From Clostridia bacterium (GTDB lineage: Bacteria; Bacillota; Sulfobacillia; SLMV01): a stretch of DNA of 42,673 bases. The stretch lies in the NCBI GenBank assembly GCA_003552525.1, contig PUNF01000194.1, forward strand, positions 1 through 42,673, in the 5' to 3' direction. A program made the translations under genes and the position numbers. The notes beneath the pieces are model-generated. The model worked only from the letters and a program-made list of their open reading frames with translations. It was not told where the DNA came from and did not search any database. Positions 29,177-36,714 of the stretch are shown one piece after another (positions within the stretch are counted from its first letter, which is position 1; every line of letters starts with the position of its first letter).

Positions 29177-29217
29177 AAAAGGGGACAGCGGCGCGCAGCT
29201 GGCAGCCCTCTGTCCCC
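29177..29217 (-). terminator. Intrinsic terminator of the glycine riboswitch expression platform
   Basis: RNA sense: GGGGACAG...CTGTCCCC followed by TTTT; the 5' arm is the 3' end of aptamer II. Confidence 0.8.
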
Positions 29218-29360
29218 TTTACCTGAGAGATTCCCCGGGCAGGTCCCGGGTTGCTCCTTCGGTGCTCGACTGGCGAGTCTCTCCAGAGATCCGTCGGGCT
29301 ACGGTCCAAGGCCTGAGAGTTTACCCCTTCGGCGCACACCTCGCGATGCGACTCTCCCGC
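29207..29360 (-). ncRNA. Tandem (two-aptamer) glycine riboswitch
   Basis: RNA sense: GCGGGAGAGT...GCGCCGAAGGGGTAAACTCTCAGGCCTTGGACCG...CTGGAGAGAC...GCACCGAAGGAGCAACCC...GAATCTCTCAGGTAAAGGGGACAGAGG; two copies of the glycine aptamer core, directly upstream of gcvT. Confidence 0.93.
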
Positions 29361-29377
29361 AGCCGTCATTCGGTTCG

Positions 29378-29986
29378 CTATCCATTCGTGATCCGGACAC
29401 TGCCCGCAATCGGGGGCACGGGTGCCCGTTGGTATTTTTCGCGAAACGCGGGGAAACTCCTCCCCCGCGCCCACATCCTTTCGCCGTGCACGCCCCGGGC
29501 GGCGCAGTCCCGGGGCCGAATGGAGGCGTCGGCCTCGGCGACGAGCACGATCTCGCCGAAGGATCCCAGCAGGAGGGGCGTCGGCCCCGGTGCCTCCACC
29601 CGCAACACGACGGTGGGATGCTCCAGCGCCGTTCCGGTGATCGGGTGGGACGCGGGCGCGTCCGGCGCGGCATTGATCACCCAGACATCGATGGCGTCGG
29701 CCTCGATATCCCCGAGGGCCTCGAGGTTCAGTGCGGTGTATTCCCGGGCCTTGGCGTCGGCTATGTCCTCCAGCAGGCGTACTTCTCCCTCGACCAGTGC
29801 ATCCCAATCCACCGATTGCACAGCCGCCAGCGCGGCCAGGTCCGTGCCCGATTGCAGGCGCGCCCGGTGCAGCAGGAGGTTGCCCAGGTTGACCACCAGG
29901 GCGGTACTGGCCAGGATGACCGGGAGCCAGAGCACGAGCATGGTCGCGGCGGCGCCCCGTTGCCTAGCGATCGTCCAACCGCTCAC
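29378..29986 (-). CDS. TadG/pilus-assembly TadE/G-like protein
   Basis: QRGAAATMLVLWLPVILASTALVVNLGNLLLHRARLQSGTDLAALAAVQ, typical TadG-like N-terminus. Confidence 0.75.
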   Translation of the reverse strand: MSGWTIARQRGAAATMLVLWLPVILASTALVVNLGNLLLHRARLQSGTDLAALAAVQSVDWDALVEGEVRLLEDIADAKAREYTALNLEALGDIEADAIDVWVINAAPDAPASHPITGTALEHPTVVLRVEAPGPTPLLLGSFGEIVLVAEADASIRPRDCAARGVHGERMWARGRSFPAFREKYQRAPVPPIAGSVRITNG

Positions 29987-30368
29987 TGCGCGTCACCACC
30001 TCCGCCTCGAGGAGAATCTCGGCCGGGATGATGGGAATGAGGAAGGGGGAGCGCACCCGGTAGGGATATGCGACCTCTACCCGCACCGGGCGACCGTAGG
30101 CCACCTGCTGCGGGCTCACCCCCACCTCGCCGGCCTCCGGGTCGAGCCCACCCATGTCGAGCAGCGCATCCACCCGATCCTCGACCGCACCGGACCAGCC
30201 CCCGTCGATGGATGCCTGCCGGGCCCCGTCGCGCGCCGCGCCGGTGACGACCAGCTGGGCGTCCAAAATGAAGCCCAGTTCGAGGCACATCAGTAGGAGC
30301 ATCAGCAGGATGGTACTCACCAGGGCGAACTCCGCCGTTACCGCGCCACGCTGTCCGTTCGCTTTCAT
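29964..30368 (-). CDS. TadE-like pilus assembly protein
   Basis: NGQRGAVTAEFALVSTILLMLLLMCLELGFILDAQLVVTGAARDGARQAS. Confidence 0.85.
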   Translation of the reverse strand: MKANGQRGAVTAEFALVSTILLMLLLMCLELGFILDAQLVVTGAARDGARQASIDGGWSGAVEDRVDALLDMGGLDPEAGEVGVSPQQVAYGRPVRVEVAYPYRVRSPFLIPIIPAEILLEAEVVTRSERLDDR

Positions 30369-30385
30369 CGATCTCACCTCCGCCC

Positions 30386-30416
30386 GGCCCCGGGGAACGC
30401 GGGGTTCCCCGGGGCC
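30386..30416 (-). repeat. 13-bp perfect inverted repeat between flp and tadE
   Basis: GGCCCCGGGGAAC-GCGGG-GTTCCCCGGGGCC. Confidence 0.8.
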
Positions 30417-30422
30417 CCTTTG

Positions 30423-30617
30423 CTAGCCGCTCCCCGTGATCTCGCTGACGATATCGCTCAATTGGTCGCTGAGCGCACCCTCGAGACTGGTCAGGCTCGC
30501 GATGAGGGCGATGGCGACCAGGGCCAGTATCAACGCGTACTCGGCGGTCGCGGCACCGCGCTCTCCGCCGGCGCCGCGCGCCAGCACGGCCATGGCCTTC
30601 GCATGAAGTGTACGCAT
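30423..30617 (-). CDS. flp: Flp/Fap-type pilin
   Basis: 65 aa, GGERGAATAEYALILALVAIALIASLTSLEGAL: class III prepilin motif. Confidence 0.9.
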   Translation of the reverse strand: MRTLHAKAMAVLARGAGGERGAATAEYALILALVAIALIASLTSLEGALSDQLSDIVSEITGSG

Positions 30618-30658
30618 CACGTGACATCCCTCCCCTCGCGCCGGGTCGCGCTTCACAC

Positions 30659-31273
30659 TCAGCCGGTAAGAAAGGTCAACAGGTTGGGCAGCACGATCAA
30701 CACGAACGCCGGGGGAAAGAGGAGGAACACCGTGACCAGGGTGATACGCAGGCCCAGGGTGCGAAGGTGCGCGCCCACCTCCGAGCGCCGCCTGCGCACC
30801 ATGTGCCCACGCAGTTCCGCCAGCGCCGACGCCAGGGGCAGGCCGTCGCGCACAGAATCCACGAGCAGCCACGCCACCTCCCCAGATTCCCCTCCCCCGG
30901 CCTCGAGATCCCGGGCCAATCCCTCGAGGAGGGAGTCCCCGACGGCGTGCCGGGCCAGGCTGTGCGCCAGCACCGGGTGCAGCCGGCTTCCCGCCATCGG
31001 CGCGGTTTGCGCCACGGCATCGGGCAGGTTCAACCCGCAGGAGGCCGCGACGTACAGCATGTCCATCCACTCGATGACATCGCGGTCGAAGGCGTCCTCC
31101 TCCCGCCGCCGCCCACGCCGGTCGAACATGTCGAACGCGGGGCGCAGGCGCCCCGCCCCCCGTCCACCCCGGAGACGGTGCCACAGGGTGCCCAATCGAC
31201 CGCCCCAGAGCAACGTCCCCGACGCCACCAGGAGCCCGCACCCGCCGCAGAATACCAGGTGGACCGGGATCAT
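30659..31273 (-). CDS. tadC: Type II secretion system F domain protein, TadC-like
   Basis: DVIEWMDMLYVAASCGLNLPDAV...DGLPLASALAELRGHMVRRRRSEVGAHLRTLGLRITLVTVFLLFPPAFVLIVLPNLL. Confidence 0.85.
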   Translation of the reverse strand: MIPVHLVFCGGCGLLVASGTLLWGGRLGTLWHRLRGGRGAGRLRPAFDMFDRRGRRREEDAFDRDVIEWMDMLYVAASCGLNLPDAVAQTAPMAGSRLHPVLAHSLARHAVGDSLLEGLARDLEAGGGESGEVAWLLVDSVRDGLPLASALAELRGHMVRRRRSEVGAHLRTLGLRITLVTVFLLFPPAFVLIVLPNLLTFLTG

Positions 31274-31980
31274 GTGGCCAACCTCCCGGCCCGGGCCAGG
31301 ATGCGGTGGATGAGGAGAATGCCCAGGATCCACGCGGAACCGGCCGCGGCGAGCGCCGCCCGCCCGAACCCGACCTCGAACAGCGGGGTGAGCATATCGC
31401 CCCGGCCCAGGAGCCCAAAGGCGGCGGCTGCCAGGGGAATACAGGCCACAATGATGGCCGAGTACCGCGCCTCGGCGGTCTCCTCTCCGATCCGCGCGCG
31501 CAGTTCCCGCCGTTCCCGCACGACGCGTTCCAGGGCACCCAGGCCGTGCCCGAGTTCCCCGCCGGTCTCCCGGCTCAGGGCCAGGGCGGTGATGAAGCGG
31601 CCGTATGTCGGGTCCGGCAGGCGTTCGTAGGATTCCCGCAGCGCCGTCTCGAGGGGCACACCCACGGCATACGCGTCCAACACGGTTCCGAGCTCCCGCA
31701 CGAGGATGCTCCCCCGGGCCTCCCGGGCACCCGACCGAATCACCTCCAGGACGGTCCGGCCGGCCCGGGCGCGCCGCATGAACATGGGCATGTTCTCCTC
31801 CAGCTCCGCACCCATGCGTTCCCGCTCCCTCCGCCGGCGGTGTGTGCGCCAGCGTGCGCGGGCGCGCGCGACGACGGCCGCCGTGGGCGCGGGGTTCGCG
31901 GCCGGTATGCCCTGCGCAAGACACACCGCTGCCCCCGCCCCGAGGCCCAGTCCCGCGGATATCAACACGCGCAGCCACAT
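31270..31980 (-). CDS. tadB: Type II secretion system F domain protein, TadB-like
   Basis: MFMRRARAGRTVLEVIRSGAREARGSILVRELGTVLDAYAVGVPLETALRESYERLPDPTYGRFITALALSRETGGELG; ATGA overlap with tadC. Confidence 0.85.
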   Translation of the reverse strand: MWLRVLISAGLGLGAGAAVCLAQGIPAANPAPTAAVVARARARWRTHRRRRERERMGAELEENMPMFMRRARAGRTVLEVIRSGAREARGSILVRELGTVLDAYAVGVPLETALRESYERLPDPTYGRFITALALSRETGGELGHGLGALERVVRERRELRARIGEETAEARYSAIIVACIPLAAAAFGLLGRGDMLTPLFEVGFGRAALAAAGSAWILGILLIHRILARAGRLAT

Positions 31981-33153
31981 CTAGGCGTCCTCCCTTCCAC
32001 GATCGAGCGCGTCCACCGCGCAGACCGCGACGATCCGGCGTTTCCCGTCCGCATCCCGGACCAGGTGCACGATGCGGTCGAAGGACTCGCGGACCTGCTC
32101 GACCACTGCCCGGTAGGGAATGCCGGAGTCGGCCATCTGCACGAGGTGCACCATGCGCGTCAGCGCATGCCGCGCACCGGCGGCGTGAATGGTGGCGAGG
32201 GAACCCGCGTGGCCGGTGGTGAGAGCGACCAGCAGTTCGAAGGCCTCGGCACCCCGTACTTCCCCGATGATGATGCGGTCGGGCCGCATCCGAAGCGCGT
32301 TGCGGACCAGCTCCCGCATGGTCACCGCGCCCCCGCCGTCGGGATTCGGGAGGCGGGTCTCCAGCCGCAACCAGTGCGGGTGTTGCAGCTGCAGCTCGGT
32401 GGAATCCTCGATGGTGACGATGCGCTCGCCGGACGCAATGCCGCGCGATAGCGCGTTCATGAGCGTCGTCTTTCCGGTACCGGCCGCGCCGCAAATGAGC
32501 AGGTTCTCGCGGTGGTTGACGGCATCCCGGAGTTGGACGGCCGTGTCCGCGTCCAGCGTCCCGCGTTCGACCAGGTCCTCGAGGTCGAACATGGCGCTGC
32601 TGAACTTGCGCACGGTCAGGTAGGGACCGTCGACGGCCAGGGGCGGCAGGATGCCGTGCACGCGCGATCCGTCCGGCAGCCGCCCGTCCGCCCACGGGTG
32701 CGCGAGGTCGATCCGACGTCCCGCGTCCCCGAAGATCCGCTCCAGCAGGTCTTCCAGCTCCTTCCGGTCGGTGAACCGCGCCTCGGTACGCCGCAGCGTG
32801 CCATCGCGTTCCACCCAGATCTCCCCCGGGCCATTGACCATGATCTCGTTGACCCGGTCGTCGGCCAGCAGGTCGGTTATGGGCCCGAACCCGAGCAGGG
32901 TCTGTGCGATGCGGCGGACGCCATCGCGATCGGTGGGTGCGTCGCCGACCCGCTGGTACTCCGCGATCAGGGTGCCCACCAGCCGGTAGAATTGCCCGCG
33001 CGCCTTCTCCTCGGCCCGGGCGCGTTCCAGCAGGGGCCGATGTGCCCGTAGCACGCGGCCCTGGATCTCCCGGAGCATCGGTGCATCGCGCTCCCCCGAT
33101 GCCCGCCACGCTTGGTCCGTTCCGTGTTCGTATCGTGCGTCGCGCTCATCCAT
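31981..33153 (-). CDS. tadA: Tad pilus assembly ATPase, CpaF/TadA family
   Basis: LGFGPITDLLADDRVNEIMVNGPGEIWVERDG, ICGAAGTGKTTLMNALS, IIIGEVRGAEAFELLVALTTGHAGSLATIHA. Confidence 0.95.
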   Translation of the reverse strand: MDERDARYEHGTDQAWRASGERDAPMLREIQGRVLRAHRPLLERARAEEKARGQFYRLVGTLIAEYQRVGDAPTDRDGVRRIAQTLLGFGPITDLLADDRVNEIMVNGPGEIWVERDGTLRRTEARFTDRKELEDLLERIFGDAGRRIDLAHPWADGRLPDGSRVHGILPPLAVDGPYLTVRKFSSAMFDLEDLVERGTLDADTAVQLRDAVNHRENLLICGAAGTGKTTLMNALSRGIASGERIVTIEDSTELQLQHPHWLRLETRLPNPDGGGAVTMRELVRNALRMRPDRIIIGEVRGAEAFELLVALTTGHAGSLATIHAAGARHALTRMVHLVQMADSGIPYRAVVEQVRESFDRIVHLVRDADGKRRIVAVCAVDALDRGREDA

Positions 33154-34333
33154 GCAAGAGTTCCGCTCCCTTCGCCCATACCTTTCGCTTGAGCACCTGC
33201 CACCACGCGACCCGATGGGCCCGATTGGGCGCGGCGCCGTAAACCTCGCCGATGATTGCATCCATCGCCGCCCCGATGGGGGAATCGGGCTGTGCGCCGC
33301 ACACCGGTTCCCCGCGGCCGATGGCATCGGATACGCTCGCGCCGAGATCGGGGATGGAGGCCAGCACGGGAATGCCGAGAGTGGCCCGGACCTGTGCCGA
33401 CCGCAGCGAACTGGCCGGGGCGAACCGGTTCAGGACGGCGCGGCCCCGGTCGCCAAAGGATCCCGTCCCCATCCACGGTGCGAGGCGCTGGAGGGAAGTG
33501 GGATCGTCGGAAACCGGGCACAGCAACAGGTCCGCCGCCTCGATCGCCGCCGGACCCACGAAGTCGGCGCCTCCCGAGGCGGTATCGACCACCAGGGCAT
33601 CGTACATGCGCCGCATGCAGCGGAGGGTGGGCAACAACGCGTCGGTACCCGCCAGTTCGACGAGCTCGCGGCGCCCGGGGGCGGCGAGCACGTCGATGCC
33701 GCTGCCGTGCCGCGTGATCAAGCCGCGGAGCAGTTCCGGCGTGACATCGCCACCGTAGGCCACGGCATCCATCAGGGTGGGCCCCTCGGGGAGGCCGAGG
33801 TGCGCGCGTACATCCCCACCGCCCACGTCAAGGTCCAACAGGCCGGTTTTCAAACCCAGCCCTGCGACCAACCGGTGGGCCAGGGCGACGGCCAATGTCG
33901 TCTTGCCCACGCCCCCCTTGGGATTGAACAATACCAGGGTGTGGGGACGGGCCAGGCCGGCGCGCTCCCCGTCATCCTCCGTCGTCCGCCCCCCAGGGGA
34001 AGGCCGTTCCCCCGCGCGTCCCGCCTCCGCGGGGACCTCCGCCAGCAATACGCCGGGCGGCGGGGTCGGCACCCCATCGGTGGAATCGTGCAGGCACACG
34101 ACCACCGAGAAGGCGTCGCACCAACCGGTCAGCGTGGACGCCGGCAGGTCCGCCATAGTACTGGCGTCCACCAGGAGGATCTCGTCCGCCCCGCGGGGCG
34201 CGAGACCCGCTTTCGGGTCGACGATCACGCGGGCGATCCGCGCCATCCCGGCGCCCTGCACCCGCGCGGCCAGCGAAAAATCGCGGGTCACCAGCGTCGC
34301 CGGCGTGGCCTCGCCCGCGGTGGCGGCCCTCAT
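33146..34333 (-). CDS. CpaE/TadZ-like ParA/MinD-family ATPase
   Basis: TLVLFNPKGGVGKTTLAVALAHRLVAGLGLKTGLLDLDVGGGDV; ATGA overlap with the upstream cpaB stop. Confidence 0.88.
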   Translation of the reverse strand: MRAATAGEATPATLVTRDFSLAARVQGAGMARIARVIVDPKAGLAPRGADEILLVDASTMADLPASTLTGWCDAFSVVVCLHDSTDGVPTPPPGVLLAEVPAEAGRAGERPSPGGRTTEDDGERAGLARPHTLVLFNPKGGVGKTTLAVALAHRLVAGLGLKTGLLDLDVGGGDVRAHLGLPEGPTLMDAVAYGGDVTPELLRGLITRHGSGIDVLAAPGRRELVELAGTDALLPTLRCMRRMYDALVVDTASGGADFVGPAAIEAADLLLCPVSDDPTSLQRLAPWMGTGSFGDRGRAVLNRFAPASSLRSAQVRATLGIPVLASIPDLGASVSDAIGRGEPVCGAQPDSPIGAAMDAIIGEVYGAAPNRAHRVAWWQVLKRKVWAKGAELLHG

Positions 34334-35061
34334 TGCGCGTCCGGCGGCGTCCATCGGATCTCCTCCCCTCCCAGGTATTCGTACAGGTTGCCGCTCCCGA
34401 CCCCTTCGCCCAAAGGCGCCGGGTCCGGGTGATAGGGGCCGGTCACCAGGTATAGTGTGCCGGTGGCCATGGCGTACGAGAGCACCTCGGCTTCGCGCGG
34501 TGCGACGGCCAGGATCGCCGTGTCCGGCGGGGTCCCCTTTCCCTCGCTCCAGCGATCGCCCGCGCCTCCCCGCACGTCCTCGACGCGCACATCCTGCAGC
34601 AGGGTCCGCGCCATGGCACCCCCGTGCATATCGGCCTCAGAGAAATGGATCACGTCGACCCGGTGCCCAGGCCGCAGGGTGCCCCCGACGGCGCGATCCG
34701 GGGCGGAGGGTACGGCGACGGCCCGTTCATCGCCCGCGAGCGCCCAGGGCAGTCCCGCGACGGTGGAGCCCGGCTCGACCAGGTCCCCCGCGAGGACCGC
34801 GGTTCCCCGCGGGATCTCTCGCTCGCTGTAGCGCCCCCGGACCCCCTCTACCGCGCCCAGCGCATCCTCGTGCACGGCGTCGGCCGGCAGGGTGCGGGTC
34901 TCCACCATGGTCGGATCCAGCGCGGCGTGGGCGGGTATGTCCTCCCGCGCCACCACGATCGTGACGTCCGCCTCACCCAGAAGGAGGGATCCGAAGCCGG
35001 CCGCGGTGGCCACGGCCCCCAGCACCAGGGCGACCATCAGTCGCCTCCTGGATATCCACAT
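34330..35061 (-). CDS. cpaB: Flp pilus assembly protein CpaB/RcpC (SAF domain)
   Basis: TM helix, then VVAREDIPAHAALDPTMVETRTLPADAV...GRYSEREIPRGTAVLAGDLV...LRPGHRVDVI. Confidence 0.88.
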   Translation of the reverse strand: MWISRRRLMVALVLGAVATAAGFGSLLLGEADVTIVVAREDIPAHAALDPTMVETRTLPADAVHEDALGAVEGVRGRYSEREIPRGTAVLAGDLVEPGSTVAGLPWALAGDERAVAVPSAPDRAVGGTLRPGHRVDVIHFSEADMHGGAMARTLLQDVRVEDVRGGAGDRWSEGKGTPPDTAILAVAPREAEVLSYAMATGTLYLVTGPYHPDPAPLGEGVGSGNLYEYLGGEEIRWTPPDAQ

Positions 35062-35125
35062 ATTTCCATCACCTCCGGACGTCAAGGATGCCAGAGGCGG
35101 GGTCGTCTTGTCAATATTTCCCAGG

Positions 35126-35154
35126 TTGACTTTTCCATTTTCCGCTGCTAGACT
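35126..35154 (+). promoter_or_regulatory. Sigma70-type promoter for SLH protein gene
   Basis: TTGACT (35126-35131), 17-nt spacer, TAGACT (35149-35154), upstream of the 35190 ATG. Confidence 0.65.
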
Positions 35155-35189
35155 GCCGTCACCGACACGGCCCGAGGGGAGGTGCGACC

Positions 35190-36656
35190 ATGTACACAGG
35201 CTACGGTTGCACATGCAATCGCGGGGCCGCGGGGGCGATCGTGGGGTGTATCCTGCTCCTTATGATCGCGGCAGGTTCCCCGGTCTTCGCTTCGGTGGAG
35301 CCGGGGGACGAAACCGACGCGGCTTCGGACACCTGGTACCACGACCTTTGTCCGCACTGGAGTCGACCGTACGTGCTCACCCTCTGGGAGGAGGGGGTCA
35401 CCAACGGGTACGTATTCCCCATCATGGGGCCGGGCTGGGACTGGACGTACGGGTACGATTTCCAGCCCGACGATCCGATGACCCGCGGGCAGGTCCTGCT
35501 GATGATGTCGCGGGTGTTCAACCTGGATCCGATCAACGAGGTGCCGTCGCCGTGGCCGGATCTGCCTCCCACGTTCTCCCTGTACGGGCTGCCGGCCTAC
35601 GCCGAGATTCGCGCGGCGGTCGAATCCTGGGAGATCGCCGAGCCCGGCGCATCCCTCTCCCCCATGAACTCCCTCACCCGCGTGTACACGGTGGAGTTGA
35701 TCCTGGCCGCGCTGGGGTTGGACGCCTACCCGGCGACGCTTCCCGACGCGAAGGTGGATGCGCTGCTCGCGCCGTTCGACGACCGGGCGGAGATCGCGCC
35801 CGCGGACCGTCCCGCCATCGCGGCGGCGGTGGAACTGGGGTTGCTGATCGGGTACGAGGACGACACCCTGCGGATCTACGAATCGCTCACGCGCGCGGAG
35901 GGCGCCACCATCCTGTACCGCTGCTGTCTCATGGTGGTGGATCCGGCCCATGGCCGCTTTCACCCCGACGGCGACGGACACCGGGAGTCGCTCCCCATCG
36001 GCGCGCAGGGGTTGCGCAACGCGAGCAATGCGCGGTGGCAGGTGCAAATCGAGGATGCGGATGGGCACGCGGTGCGGGGACTCCCGACGGCGAGCGGCAC
36101 GCCCGGCGATCCCCACGCGGTCACCTGGGACGGGTGCGACGACGCGGGGGATCCGGTGGATTCGGGCCGCTACTTCGTCGGCGGATGGGTCGAGGACCGG
36201 CGCGGGAATCGCTCCGATGCGGTCCGCGTCCCCGTCGCGCTGGTCCGCCGTTCCCTGGACGCCAAAGTGGAACCCGAACGGGGATCCCGCTCGACGCCGC
36301 GCACCATAGGGGCCACGGTACGGGGCAGCCCCAGCGGGGTCCGGGTGCAGACTGACGACGAGACCGTGCGGGCACTCGAAAGGGAGGCACCCGCACCCGC
36401 CTGGGAAGAAACGACCTGGTCCCTCGAGACCACCCCGGAGACACTCGGCCTCGATGCGGGGACGCACACGCTGACCGTCGTCGCCGATTTCGGGCCCGTC
36501 GACCGGCGGGCATCGATCACGCTGGAAGTGGAGGCGGATGATGATGATCCGCCCGATCCGGGAGACCCCGGTGACGGCGAGGATGGGGACGACGACGGGG
36601 ACGACGGGGAAGAAGATCCCGGGGAGGCGGCGCTCTATACGTCGCTGGTTCGCTAG
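35190..36656 (+). CDS. Secreted S-layer homology (SLH) domain protein with FlgD-like Ig domain and acidic C-terminal tail
   Basis: Signal peptide (GAIVGCILLLMIAAGSPVFA); SLH-like repeats (RPYVLTLWEEGVTNGY...DPMTRGQVLLMMSRVF; AAAVELGLLIGYEDDTLRIYESLTRAEGATILYRC); WDGCDDAGDPVDSGRYFVGGWVEDRRGN; D/G/E-rich tail. Confidence 0.85.
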   Translation: MYTGYGCTCNRGAAGAIVGCILLLMIAAGSPVFASVEPGDETDAASDTWYHDLCPHWSRPYVLTLWEEGVTNGYVFPIMGPGWDWTYGYDFQPDDPMTRGQVLLMMSRVFNLDPINEVPSPWPDLPPTFSLYGLPAYAEIRAAVESWEIAEPGASLSPMNSLTRVYTVELILAALGLDAYPATLPDAKVDALLAPFDDRAEIAPADRPAIAAAVELGLLIGYEDDTLRIYESLTRAEGATILYRCCLMVVDPAHGRFHPDGDGHRESLPIGAQGLRNASNARWQVQIEDADGHAVRGLPTASGTPGDPHAVTWDGCDDAGDPVDSGRYFVGGWVEDRRGNRSDAVRVPVALVRRSLDAKVEPERGSRSTPRTIGATVRGSPSGVRVQTDDETVRALEREAPAPAWEETTWSLETTPETLGLDAGTHTLTVVADFGPVDRRASITLEVEADDDDPPDPGDPGDGEDGDDDGDDGEEDPGEAALYTSLVR

Positions 36657-36662
36657 CGCGTC

Positions 36663-36692
36663 GGAGGGGGAGGACCGCGGTCCTCCCCCTCC
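36663..36692. terminator. 30-nt perfect palindrome between convergent genes
   Basis: GGAGGGGGAGGACCGCGGTCCTCCCCCTCC; no T-tract on either side. Confidence 0.65.
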
Positions 36693-36714
36693 AAAGATCT
36701 CGGCACCGGCCGCA

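Noticed and set aside
30659-33109. 816-aa minus-strand ORF
   Set aside because: Only the last 205 codons (tadC, 30659-31273) are credible; the upstream part is out of frame with tadB and tadA.
36529-36640. D/G-codon repeats as a possible tandem-repeat element
   Set aside because: In frame with the SLH protein and explained by its acidic tail; no regular unit.
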